NCBI GenBank assembly: GCA_900541395.1
Contig: UQJT01000038.1
Coordinates: 1-22,498 of the forward strand
DNA length: 22,498 nt
Reading direction: 5' to 3'
Source of the DNA: an uncultured Desulfovibrio sp.
Lineage (GTDB): Bacteria; Desulfobacterota; Desulfovibrionia; Desulfovibrionales; Desulfovibrionaceae
Positions 1 to 8,341 of this stretch are shown here, in pieces (position 1 is the first letter of the stretch; each line of letters opens with the position of its first letter). The notes beneath the pieces are model-generated. The model was not told the origin of the DNA. It did no database searches and was given only the letters and a program-made list of their open reading frames with translations. The translations under genes were made by a program, and so were the position numbers.

Positions 1-721
1 GGGCGGGGCGTTCCGGACGCCGGGTCGCGGTGAGACGCAGGAGCAGGTCCAGGTCGATGTGGTTTTCCGCCTCTTCGGCCAGGGCATCGAGCCAGGCCGT
101 CGTGGCGCCGACCTCCTCGGAGGGGAGCAGGCCCAACTGGCGTTCGGGCAGCCGCCACGCCTCATTGCGGGGCAAGGCGCCCAGCAGAGGCGGCAGACCT
201 TCGCCGTCGAGCGCGCGGCGCAGGATGTCGGCGTGACGGGGGCTGCCCGCGTTGTTGGCGATAACTCCGATCAGCCGGACGCCCATGCGGGCGGCATACA
301 ATTGAAACCCGGCGACCAGCGCGGCGGCGGACCAGGCCATGCCCCGAGCGTTGAACACGAGCGCCACGGGGATGCCGAGGGCGCGGGCGCAGTCGGCGGT
401 GCTGCCCGCCGGGTCGCCGGGGGCGCGGCTGTCGAAAAGCCCCATGACGCCTTCGCACACGGCGGCGTCGGCGTCGTGGGCGCGGCTGTCCCACAGCGCG
501 CGGACGCCGTTGCGGCCCATCATCCAGGTATCGAGATTGCAGGCCGGGCGGCCGGTGGCCTGGGCGTGAAAGGTCGGGTCGATGTAGTCCGGCCCGCACT
601 TGAACCCCTGCACGCTCAGCCCGCGCCGCGCGAGCGCCCGCATCAGCGCGATCCCCGTCGTCGTCTTCCCCTCCCCGGAACGGGGGGCGGCCAGGCAAAA
701 AGCGTGAAATGTCGTGTTCAT
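1..721 (-). CDS. cbiA: Cobyrinate a,c-diamide synthase, N-terminal part (runs off the window)
   Basis: This enzyme amidates the a and c side chains of (cobalt-)cobyrinate using ATP and glutamine in the cytoplasm. The visible N-terminal ~240 residues begin with the dethiobiotin-synthetase-like nucleotide-binding fold: a P-loop (about residues 12-20, GEGKTT core), followed by a KCGPDYIDPTFH segment and a CEGVMGLFD segment, all typical of CbiA/CobB. The C-terminal glutamine amidotransferase domain lies beyond position 1. The start ATG at 721 is chosen from homology; an in-frame ATG at 730 is an alternative, and neither has a strong ribosome binding site. It begins 16 bases after the stop of the cbiFGH fusion, so it is probably the next gene of the same operon and translationally coupled. 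The family call is firm; only the 3' extent is unknown. Confidence 0.93.
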   Translation of the reverse strand, partial: MNTTFHAFCLAAPRSGEGKTTTGIALMRALARRGLSVQGFKCGPDYIDPTFHAQATGRPACNLDTWMMGRNGVRALWDSRAHDADAAVCEGVMGLFDSRAPGDPAGSTADCARALGIPVALVFNARGMAWSAAALVAGFQLYAARMGVRLIGVIANNAGSPRHADILRRALDGEGLPPLLGALPRNEAWRLPERQLGLLPSEEVGATTAWLDALAEEAENHIDLDLLLRLTATRRPERPA

Positions 722-737
722 GGCGGCCATACCGTCT

Positions 738-3338
738 TTATTCCATATATTTCTCGACATAGCCGCGCGCTTCGTACAGCACGCCGGAATCAAGATGGGT
801 CCGGGGGCCGCCTATGATGAGAAGCGTGGACATATCCACGTCGTCCACGGGAAATTCGGCCAGCTTGCCCGTCCATTTGCTTTCCTGCGGACGCCCCGCG
901 TTTTTGACGTAGGCGCAGGGCACGTCGTCGCCCCGGCACGCTCGGAAGACGGCCAGCGCCTCGTTCAGCAGAGCCCGGCGCTTGCGCCCCGCCGGGTTGT
1001 ACAGTGCCACCGGCAACATGGACTGCGCCACGGCCCGGAGGTTGCGGCGCACTTCGTCCGCCGGAACCAGCAGATCGGACAGGCTGACCAGGGAAAAGCC
1101 GTTCTGAAGCGGCGCGCCGAGCGAAGCCGCCGCGATGTTGGCCGCCGTAATGCCCGGCAGGACGCGGATCGGAACAGACGCGAAGCGCGGCTCATGAATG
1201 CGCAGTTCGTACAGCAGACCCGCCATGGCCAGAATGCCGGGGTCGCCCGAACAGACCATGCATACCTCGCGCCCGGCCAGAGCCGCTTCCAGAGCGGCCC
1301 GGCAGCGCTCCACTTCACCCTTCATGCCGTTTTGAATGACGGGCTTTCCGGCGATGCGATCGCGGATGAAATCCACATACGGGCCGTAACCGGCAACGGT
1401 GTCGCATCGGCGGAGCGCCGCGTCCACCTCGGGCGTGATCTGGCCCGGAGCGCCCGAACCGAGCCCGACCACAGTCAGGTTTCCGGGGCCCGTTTTGGGC
1501 GTGGAAACGTGCGGCAGACGGGCCAGCGCCAGGGTCGCGTCTCCGCGCACCGTTTTCGGCGCGTACAGTCTGGGACGCGCACCGCCGCCCCGGCTCGCGG
1601 ACAACAGACACGCGGCTTCGCATACCGACGCGGTGCCGACTTTCGCGCGCACCTGTTCCGAAGGAGTGGGCACCGGCACGGCGTCCAGTTCCGCCGCGCC
1701 GTGAAAATCCACGGGGATTCCCCAGGCCTGACCCAGGTCGAGAACAGCCGTTTCGTCCGCCTTGATGTCGCAGGAAGCCACGGTCGCGACGTTGTCCCGA
1801 CTCAGGCCGAGTTCGGAAAGGAACGTTTCCGCGGCGCGGCGCAGAGCCTGCGGGTCGGCTCCGCGTCGGCAGCCCACGCCGAGGACAAAGGCGCGGCCGC
1901 TCACGTCGAGATGGCGCACGCCCTCCGGCAGCGTGTTGTCGGCGTCCCAGAGCACGGCGCAGGAGGTCGTGACTTCGCGCGGGTTTTCGACAAAGCTTAC
2001 TTGTCCGGTGGCGGCGAAATGGCGGTCGAACACCGGGCGCGCTCCGCAGAAGGCGATGGGTTCGCCGTCGAGCAGCGCGGCGTTGAGGACGCGGATGGAT
2101 TCCGTATTGAGGATGCGCGCATGTTCTTGGGCGACGATTTCGTCAAAGGCGGGCAGGCCGTTGACATCCGTGGCCGTACCGACCACGGCCTGACCGCCGG
2201 TGATGCGGGCTACGCGCCGGGCCAGCCGATTGGCTCCTCCCAGATGGCCCGAGGTAAGGCTGACCACATGGCTGCCGCTTTCGGGGCAGGCCAGCACGGC
2301 GGGGTCCGATGCCTTGTCGCGCAGCAGAGGCGCGATTTTGCGGACGGCAATTCCCGTCGCGCCGATGAAGATGTGGGCGTCGAACTGTTCCCAATGGGCG
2401 GCAAGCCGGGCGTTGAAACCCGGACCCGGCACCTGGACCACGTCTTCCGCCGTGACGGGGCGCGTGCTGTGGATGACCGCGGGCAACCCCAACCCGGCGG
2501 CGATTTCCCGGGCCCGCGTCAGTCCTTTGTCGGTAAAGGCATACAGAGCGCAACGGCCGGAAAAGTCCTCCGCGGCCAGATGATTCCGGTAGCCGTGCGA
2601 GAAGTCGGCGCCGTACAGGCGCGAAGCGGCGTCGGCGGGGGCCAGGGCCCGCCCCACGAGAACCAGGGCCTGACGGCCGAGGCCCGCGTCTTCGACCTGG
2701 CGGGCGATGTCGCCCACAGTGCCGCGCAGAATGCGTTCGTCGGGCCATGAGGCTCGGTAGACAATGGCCGCCGGGGTGGTTTCGGACAGCCCTCCCCGCT
2801 CCGTCAGTCGCTTCATCAGTTCGCCGACCTTGCCGGTGCTCAGGAAGAAAACCAGCGTCGCGCCGGTGCGGGCGAAGGCGGCCGCGTCTTCGCTTTCGGG
2901 CATGGGGGTCCGGCCGGGCGTACGGGTCAGAACAACGCTCTGGCTGCCGTCGGGGCAGGTAAGCTCGCAACCCAGCGCGGCCGCGGCGGCGAACACGCTG
3001 CTCACGCCGGGGACGATGGAAGCGCCCACGCCTTTTTCGGCCAGGCCTCGGATTTGCTCGTTGATCGCGCCGTACATGGCGGGGTCGCCGGTGTGCAGGC
3101 GCACGACGCGTTTGCCTTCCAGGGCGGCGGCGCTCATGGCCCCGACCTGTTCCCCCAGGTTCATGGAAGCGCTGTCGAGGCAGACGCAACCGGGCTTGCA
3201 GGCCCGGAGATGGGCGGGATTGACCAGCGAACCGGCGTAGACCACCAGGTCCGCCTGTTGCAGAGCGCGCAGGCCGCGCACGGTGATGAGATCCTCCGCG
3301 CCCGGTCCGGCGCCGACAAATTCGACGAGTGGTTTCAT
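738..3338 (-). CDS. cbiFGH: Three-domain cobalamin enzyme: CbiF-CbiG-CbiH fusion
   Basis: One 866-residue reading frame carries three consecutive cobalamin activities. Residues 1-251 are a CbiF/CobM-type C11-methyltransferase (VGAGPGAEDLITVRG start, LHTGDPAMYGA SAM loop). Residues about 262-609 are CbiG, the cobalt-precorrin-5A lactone hydrolase (FIGATGIAVRKIAPL, LTSGHLGGAN, then the CbiG C-terminal domain with LGVGCRRGA). Residues about 619-866 are CbiH/CobJ, the C17-methyltransferase and ring-contraction enzyme (VVGLGSGAPGQITPE, CSGDPGILAMAG, LPGITAANIAAASLGAPL). Pathway order is H, F, G, while domain order is F, G, H. The frame stays open further upstream, but the ATG at 3338 is chosen because it starts exactly at the CbiF N terminus and has an AGAAAGAGA ribosome binding site. 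No frameshift or stop separates the domains. CbiG-CbiH fusions are known; adding CbiF is less usual. Confidence 0.95.
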   Translation of the reverse strand: MKPLVEFVGAGPGAEDLITVRGLRALQQADLVVYAGSLVNPAHLRACKPGCVCLDSASMNLGEQVGAMSAAALEGKRVVRLHTGDPAMYGAINEQIRGLAEKGVGASIVPGVSSVFAAAAALGCELTCPDGSQSVVLTRTPGRTPMPESEDAAAFARTGATLVFFLSTGKVGELMKRLTERGGLSETTPAAIVYRASWPDERILRGTVGDIARQVEDAGLGRQALVLVGRALAPADAASRLYGADFSHGYRNHLAAEDFSGRCALYAFTDKGLTRAREIAAGLGLPAVIHSTRPVTAEDVVQVPGPGFNARLAAHWEQFDAHIFIGATGIAVRKIAPLLRDKASDPAVLACPESGSHVVSLTSGHLGGANRLARRVARITGGQAVVGTATDVNGLPAFDEIVAQEHARILNTESIRVLNAALLDGEPIAFCGARPVFDRHFAATGQVSFVENPREVTTSCAVLWDADNTLPEGVRHLDVSGRAFVLGVGCRRGADPQALRRAAETFLSELGLSRDNVATVASCDIKADETAVLDLGQAWGIPVDFHGAAELDAVPVPTPSEQVRAKVGTASVCEAACLLSASRGGGARPRLYAPKTVRGDATLALARLPHVSTPKTGPGNLTVVGLGSGAPGQITPEVDAALRRCDTVAGYGPYVDFIRDRIAGKPVIQNGMKGEVERCRAALEAALAGREVCMVCSGDPGILAMAGLLYELRIHEPRFASVPIRVLPGITAANIAAASLGAPLQNGFSLVSLSDLLVPADEVRRNLRAVAQSMLPVALYNPAGRKRRALLNEALAVFRACRGDDVPCAYVKNAGRPQESKWTGKLAEFPVDDVDMSTLLIIGGPRTHLDSGVLYEARGYVEKYME

Positions 3339-3423
3339 GCGCTTGTCTCTTTCTGAAAGGTGAACGCGTAGATGGGGCCGCGGGGCCGGAGGGAACGCCC
3401 GTGCCATGCGAGGTCGGCATTGA

Positions 3424-4734
3424 TCATGGGGCGGGCCTCCGCATGAAATACGATGGCCCCACCGCATCGACGGGGTCCGCGAGGGCCGGGGGCGTTTCGC
3501 TCTCGTCCGCGTCCGCCGAGCCCGTGTTTTCGCCCCGTCGGCGAGAAAGGTCCGGGGCGTCGTCGACCGGAAAAGGCGCGGTCGCGGCGTGGGCGGCGTC
3601 ATGGCGGAGGCTTTGCGCGGACGCTTCCCGAACTTCCTCAAACAGAAAGCCTCCTTCGAAATCGAACAGGAGCAGCCGCAGCTTCGGGCCGCAGGCGCAG
3701 CGCCGCGCAAACTGCTCCAGAGCGGTCCGCGCGAGACGGCGGAGCAGACCTTCACGGGCGGACTCGGGTATGGACAGCAGGGCTTCCCGCACGGAAGCGC
3801 TGTGTTCGAGCGCTTCATGCAGAGCGGTTTCGGCCGGAAGCGCCCTGTTCACTTCGGCGCGAAGCAGGTCCATGTCCTGGCTGACCTTGTGGGCGTGCGT
3901 GTTGGCGAAGCCGGCCGCGTACTTGCACAGCTTGCCGGCCATGCAGGCGACGACGATTTCACGCATGCCGCAGCGACAGGCCGCGGCCAGGCTTTCAGCT
4001 ATAAAGTCCCCGATGCCGACGAAAGCGGTGGGAGGCAGGTCGGGCAGGCGGGCTTCCGCGCTGGCTTTGGTGCGACCCCCGGTGCAGAACACCATGCTCG
4101 ACCCGCCGGACAGAGAATGCGATTTGACGCAGATACGTATGGTATGGATGTACGCGTCGTGACTGTAGGGCCGAACCAGGCCGGTGGTGCCGAGGAGCGA
4201 TATGCCGCCCACGATGCCCAGTTGAGTATTGAGCGTGTGTTTTGCCAGGCTTGCGCCGTTTTCCACGCCGATTTCCAGAAGCCAGCAACCCGCGTCAAGT
4301 CCGGCAAGCCGGAGGTTGTCGGCTATCATCCGGCGAGGACCGAGGTTCACGGCCCAACGCCCGGGGTCGCAGTCGAGTCCCTGGCGGGTGCACAGGCCGA
4401 TGCCTTCGACGCCCCGCAGGATCACGGCGCCGTTACCGACCTTGAGCGCATAGTCTTCGGCCCGGATGTCGCCGGGACGGCAGGGGCGGATGTCGGCGTA
4501 CAGGGTGGCGCCGTGCGTGCAGTCCGGGTCGTCGCCCCCGTCTTTCAGGATGGCCGCCATGTGGCCGGTGTCGGTCCGCAACGGCAATTCCCGTTCTTTG
4601 CCGTCCAGAAAGCGCACCCGGATGCTCGCCGGGGTTTTGCCCCGGGTCAGCCGCATCCAGGCCGCCGCCGCCGTCGCAGCCGCGCACGCGCCGGTCGAAT
4701 AACCCCAGCGCAGGTTCTGCTGTTTTTGTGTCAT
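3424..4734 (-). CDS. cbiD: Cobalt-precorrin-5B C1-methyltransferase CbiD
   Basis: CbiD methylates C1 of cobalt-precorrin-5B, the step directly after CbiG in the anaerobic pathway. The 436-residue product has the family N terminus with GYSTGACAAATAAAAW (residues 11-26), GNGAVILRGVEGIGLCT in the middle, and the conserved GGISLLGTTGLVRPYSHDAY block (about 177-195). The ATG at 4734 is preceded by ACAGGAG at good spacing. The last ~65 residues (from about 370) are an acidic, proline-rich, low-complexity tail that is not part of the usual CbiD core and explains the greater length. It lies 70 bases downstream of cbiC and 85 bases upstream of the cbiFGH fusion, in one apparent operon. The assignment is confident; the role of the tail is unknown. 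Confidence 0.95.
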   Translation of the reverse strand: MTQKQQNLRWGYSTGACAAATAAAAWMRLTRGKTPASIRVRFLDGKERELPLRTDTGHMAAILKDGGDDPDCTHGATLYADIRPCRPGDIRAEDYALKVGNGAVILRGVEGIGLCTRQGLDCDPGRWAVNLGPRRMIADNLRLAGLDAGCWLLEIGVENGASLAKHTLNTQLGIVGGISLLGTTGLVRPYSHDAYIHTIRICVKSHSLSGGSSMVFCTGGRTKASAEARLPDLPPTAFVGIGDFIAESLAAACRCGMREIVVACMAGKLCKYAAGFANTHAHKVSQDMDLLRAEVNRALPAETALHEALEHSASVREALLSIPESAREGLLRRLARTALEQFARRCACGPKLRLLLFDFEGGFLFEEVREASAQSLRHDAAHAATAPFPVDDAPDLSRRRGENTGSADADESETPPALADPVDAVGPSYFMRRPAP

Positions 4735-4804
4735 CGGGATCGGCTCCTGTAGACCCGGCGAAGGAAAAATCTCTGAACGGCGTCGGGGAGTGCGTCAAGA
4801 AATT

Positions 4805-5446
4805 TCAGGCGCTCTCCATAACGGCATGCAGGGTGGCGACGGCCAGCGGGCTGCCGCCGCGCCGTCCTTCCAGAACAATGTGCGGGACGGGGCAACGGCC
4901 GAGCAGTTGTTTGGACTCCACGACATTGACGAACCCCACGGGCATTCCGATCACCAGGGCGGGGCGCGCGTTTTCCTCCAGAATGTAACGGGCGATGCGG
5001 GCCAGAGCGAGCGGGGCGTTGCCGATGAGGACGATGGCCCCATCCAGCAGGGGGCGCGCCTTTTCCGCGCTGCACAGGGCGCGGGTGCGGCCTTCGGCTT
5101 TGGCTCGGGCCGCCACGTCCGGATCGTCGATGTAGCAGTGCAGGTGTTCCGGACCGTACCCCGGATGGAGCGCGCGCAAACGCGCCAGGGACAAGCCCGA
5201 ACGTAACATTTTGGAGTCGCAGAACAGGGGGGCGCGGGCCCGCAGGGCTGCCAGGCCCGAGGCGATGGCATCGTTGCGGAATGTCAGGGTATCCGCAATA
5301 TGCATGTCCGCCGTGGTGTGGATGAGGCGGCGCGCCACGCGCCATTCGGGTTCAGGCAGTTTTTCGCGCAGATCGCATTCCGATTCGATGGTCCGGAAGC
5401 TCTCGCGTTCGATTTCCGCCCCGCTCAAATTCCAACGTATGTCCAT
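4805..5446 (-). CDS. cbiC: Cobalt-precorrin-8 methylmutase CbiC
   Basis: CbiC/CobH moves the C11 methyl group to C12, turning (cobalt-)precorrin-8 into cobyrinate, the substrate of CbiA. The 213-residue length is normal for the family. The pattern RRLIHTTADMHIADTLTF (about residues 39-56) contains the conserved histidine (H43) expected to drive the methyl shift, and a VIGMPVGFVNVVESK segment near the C terminus is also typical. The start at 5446 has AAGGA about ten bases upstream. It follows cbiL after 154 bases and precedes cbiD by 70 bases on the same strand. Confidence 0.95.
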   Translation of the reverse strand: MDIRWNLSGAEIERESFRTIESECDLREKLPEPEWRVARRLIHTTADMHIADTLTFRNDAIASGLAALRARAPLFCDSKMLRSGLSLARLRALHPGYGPEHLHCYIDDPDVAARAKAEGRTRALCSAEKARPLLDGAIVLIGNAPLALARIARYILEENARPALVIGMPVGFVNVVESKQLLGRCPVPHIVLEGRRGGSPLAVATLHAVMESA

Positions 5447-5600
5447 AAAGGTGGCATCCTTGTGGCCAAGAGTATGCGCATCGTCCGAACTCCCGCGGAT
5501 GTCCCCGCGCGGGGGCGGGAGCTTGCGCGCCGTCGCCCGGACGGGGCTGCCCGCCGCGCTCGCCTCAAGCGCCGTCGGCCCGCCGATATGCGGCGGCGTT

Positions 5601-6302
5601 TCATGGCTTTTTGACCATGATCAGCGACAGGTATTCTTCCGAACGCTCACGGATGGCGTCCACATCGGTCAGGAGGGTTTGGCCTTCCATCGCCAGTTGT
5701 TCGCCGTAGACAATCTCCACATTTTCCTCCCGCGCCAGCCGGTCGAGAAGGGCTTTGCGGCTGCGGTAGGTTTTGAGGAGAATGGTGGTGGACCCCTTGG
5801 GGAAGTCGAGGGTTTCGGCCATGTCGGAACGGAACGACGGAATGACTCTGAGTTGTTCCAGGTTTTCCACAAGCACGGCACCCGCTTTGGCGGCCAGCGT
5901 GGCGAAAGAGGTTATGCCGGGCACGATTTCCAGGTTCAGATCCGGGATGGCCCTGCGGATGATTTTCAGCACGTAGCCGAAAGTGCTGTATGTCATGGCG
6001 TCGCCCAGGGTGGCGAAGGCGCAGTCGCGTCCGGCGCGCAATTCGGCGATGATGGCCTCGGCATTGGCCCGCACCTGTTCCTCACGGACGGCTTTGTCGC
6101 GGGACATGCTGAATACCTGAAGGCGGATTTCCCCGCGCGGTTTGAGATATTCCACCACCGCCCGCGACGTGCTGCTTTCCGCGTTCGGCGAAATCACGGT
6201 AAAAACGACATCCGCCGAACGAAGGACATCCGCCGCGCGGAGCGTGAGATACCGGGGGTCGCCGGGGCCGATGCCCACGCCGTATAATGTGCCGGTTTTC
6301 AT
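5601..6302 (-). CDS. cbiL: Cobalt-precorrin-2 C20-methyltransferase CbiL
   Basis: CbiL/CobI transfers a methyl group from SAM to C20 of (cobalt-)precorrin-2, committing it to corrin synthesis. The 233-residue protein has the tetrapyrrole methylase N terminus GVGIGPGDPRYLTLRA (from residue 8), the TLGDAMTYSTFGYV SAM-binding loop, and the PGITSFATLAAKAG motif. The start at 6302 has AGGA a few bases upstream within ATCAGGACAAAATTTC. It is the first visible gene of the minus-strand cobalamin run. The 482 bases between it and the upstream operon must hold its promoter unless transcription reads through. I looked in that leader for cobalamin riboswitch elements and did not find them. Confidence 0.94.
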   Translation of the reverse strand: MKTGTLYGVGIGPGDPRYLTLRAADVLRSADVVFTVISPNAESSTSRAVVEYLKPRGEIRLQVFSMSRDKAVREEQVRANAEAIIAELRAGRDCAFATLGDAMTYSTFGYVLKIIRRAIPDLNLEIVPGITSFATLAAKAGAVLVENLEQLRVIPSFRSDMAETLDFPKGSTTILLKTYRSRKALLDRLAREENVEIVYGEQLAMEGQTLLTDVDAIRERSEEYLSLIMVKKP

Positions 6303-6784
6303 GAAATTTTGTCCTGATTGAGATGATAAGGAGATGTTTCGCCGATTTCGCTTCCCGTCCGATTTTTCGCCTACAAGGTTGCCCGATGGGGTGAGGGCTT
6401 GCGGAATTTTTTTGCGGAACGCCGTTCCGGCAATGATCGCAAGGTGCCTCCACGTCTTTTTATAAGCTGTCTTTGTATTATAATTACAGGAAAAATTTTA
6501 TCTTTGAGTCGGGAAACAAGTCGCCCGACGCGCGCGCCCGGGCCCGAAAAAATTGGAGGCAAAGCGCGGAAGGGGGCGATGGGTCTTAATTCTGGTACAC
6601 TTTTAAAATTTTGTCCATTTTTCAGAAAGCGCTTCGTTTATGGAAAGGAAATTTTTTATCTAATATTAATAGATTGTTATATTTTTTTGCAAGGGATGGC
6701 CTTGTCCGTCTTGGCGGGTTCTCCGTTCCGCCCGGCCCCGGGGCCGGGCGGAACGGAGAACAAGGCCGCTGCGGGACGAGGGCG
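6303..6784 (-). promoter_or_regulatory. AT-rich leader and likely promoter region of the cobalamin operon
   Basis: The 482 bases between the bd-like operon and cbiL contain no convincing gene. The part from about 6420 to 6700 is much richer in A+T than the flanking genes. On the minus strand a candidate promoter is TTGCAA near 6691 with TAATAT 18 bases later; a second TATAAT-like box lies near 6478 but has a poor -35. If the first were used, the leader would be about 350 bases, long enough for a riboswitch, but no B12-box-like sequence is visible. The region also holds the large palindrome described separately. Promoter placement is by eye only. Confidence 0.35.
6698..6767. repeat. Large GC-rich palindrome just 3' of the bd-like operon
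   Basis: Positions 6718-6761 form a perfect 44-base palindrome with no unpaired loop: arms 6718-6739 and 6740-6761, centred on CCCC|GGGG. The symmetry continues outward as GGCCTT (6698-6703) with AAGGCC (6762-6767), interrupted on the left side only by 14 unmatched bases (6704-6717). It starts 24 bases past the stop codon of the diheme membrane cytochrome gene, so it may end that transcript or protect its 3' end, but no T-run follows it on the minus strand. It could also extrude as a cruciform. Confidence 0.8.
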
Positions 6785-8341
6785 TCAGGATTCGGAACGG
6801 AAAGCGGCGCTGAGGGCCGCCAAGTCCCGGCGCAGGTCTTCGGGCAGGGCGCGGAAGGGTTGCATGGCTGTGCCCGGATATCCGTCGGCAATAACGTCCA
6901 GCGCGCGGTCGGGCAACAGAGAATAGGCGCGCAGGTCGGGCGGCGGCGGGAGCAGGGTGCGGCCGAACTCGCTGACTTCCCCCAGGGAACCGTGGCAGGT
7001 GGCGCACACTTCGGCCCAGGTCCGGCGGGCGGCGGCGTCGGGCTCGCGCGCGGGCTTGGGCGTGGCGGCGAACATATCCATACGTTCGGACAGCGTATCC
7101 AGCAGGCTTTCCAGTTTGTTTCGGTCGTAAAGGCGGAAATAGGGCATGCCCGAACCGGGCACGCCGTCCAAAAGGATATGGTAGATGTAGTCCCGATCGG
7201 CCCGGACGGAAAAAATATCCTCGGCCGGGATCAACAGGCCGTCGGAAGCGGGGCCGTCCCCCATGCCCATGCCGCCGTGGCAGGGCTGACAGGCGCCGTC
7301 GTAGATGGCGTCGCCGTTGTCGTAGACCGTGGCCAGTTTGATGGTGAACGACTCTAAAGCCTGCTTCTGATAGGGGGCCAGACTGACGGCGCGTTCCTTT
7401 CGGGCCGCCGCGGCCGCGGCGTGCCCCGGCGCCAGCTCCCGATCCTGCAGGACTTGCCGGGCCACCAGCATGGAGACCAGAATGATCGGCAGCAACACCG
7501 GCAGGCTGCGTGGACCCGCCGCGCCGGGAACGCCCGCCGCCGACCGCATGGTCCACAGGATCGTCATGGCCGCCGCCGCGCCTACGGTCACCGCAACCAG
7601 CACGAGCCGGTTCAGGCCCGGCGCGACGGATATGAGCAGGGGCACGCCGATGATCACCTGGGCGAGCAGGGCCCCGAACAGCCAGGCGCGCAGGGTCGGT
7701 ATCTTGTCGGGCCGGTCCCGGGTCGAGAAGAAGAGGTGGAATGCGGCCCCGAATACCAGGGCCGCGCCCAGAATATGCAGATAACGCAAGAGCCAGTTGA
7801 CCAGGTAGTCGGCGGGCAGGGCGAAGCCCTCCGCCGCGAAGCGCGGCCACAGCTCCTCCCGCTCCATAAGCGACAGAACCCCGGTGAAGACGGCCGGAAC
7901 CGCGAGCAGCGCGCCCACGCCCGCCACCCCGAAAATAAAGGCCAGCCATGCGCGGGTTTCGATTTGGTGAGCCAGCCCGTCGATAAGCAGAAAGGCCACG
8001 ATAAGCAGGGGGATGATGCCCAGCCAGGCATAGGAAAACAGGCCTGTGGCCGTGAAAAAGGCGTGGGAATAGCGCACCTGGATGATAAGCAGGGGAGCGA
8101 CGCCCAGCACCACGGCCAGGCTTTTGAGGCCCAGATGGGAGCGTATCACCTTGCCGTTCCACAACTGGGATTCGGGGTCGCCGCGCATCCATTGCCGGAT
8201 GAAGAGGACGAGGCCCAGCATCGCCGTGCCGAGCATGAGCAGAACGAACAGAAGGTGCAGCCCGAAGGTGAGGAACAACAAGCCGTTCTGCCAGTTTTCC
8301 GGCAGGGGCATGGCCAGAAAGAGATCGGTCCACGGGGTCAT
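6785..8341 (-). CDS. CydA-like membrane subunit fused to a diheme cytochrome c domain
   Basis: The 518-residue protein has about eight hydrophobic segments up to residue ~297, then a periplasmic part with two c-type haem sites, CQPCH (351-355) and CATCH (446-450). The segment GLHLLFVLLMLG (27-38) matches by eye the helix around the E. coli CydA haem ligand His19 (H29 here), and RYLHILGAALVFG (186-198) matches the region of CydA His186 (H189 here). The acidic Glu99/Glu107 pair of CydA is not apparent. I therefore read it as a second, diverged CydA-type subunit in place of CydB. The start ATG at 8341 overlaps the preceding stop by four bases (ATGA), implying translational coupling. Electron input or output through the haems is inferred; terminal acceptor unknown. 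Confidence 0.75.
   Translation of the reverse strand: MTPWTDLFLAMPLPENWQNGLLFLTFGLHLLFVLLMLGTAMLGLVLFIRQWMRGDPESQLWNGKVIRSHLGLKSLAVVLGVAPLLIIQVRYSHAFFTATGLFSYAWLGIIPLLIVAFLLIDGLAHQIETRAWLAFIFGVAGVGALLAVPAVFTGVLSLMEREELWPRFAAEGFALPADYLVNWLLRYLHILGAALVFGAAFHLFFSTRDRPDKIPTLRAWLFGALLAQVIIGVPLLISVAPGLNRLVLVAVTVGAAAAMTILWTMRSAAGVPGAAGPRSLPVLLPIILVSMLVARQVLQDRELAPGHAAAAAARKERAVSLAPYQKQALESFTIKLATVYDNGDAIYDGACQPCHGGMGMGDGPASDGLLIPAEDIFSVRADRDYIYHILLDGVPGSGMPYFRLYDRNKLESLLDTLSERMDMFAATPKPAREPDAAARRTWAEVCATCHGSLGEVSEFGRTLLPPPPDLRAYSLLPDRALDVIADGYPGTAMQPFRALPEDLRRDLAALSAAFRSES

Noticed and set aside
59..2750. Long plus-strand open frames opposite the cobalamin genes
   Set aside because: They lie antisense to well-recognised cbi genes, show arginine- and glycine-rich low-complexity composition and lack ribosome binding sites; they are a product of high GC content.
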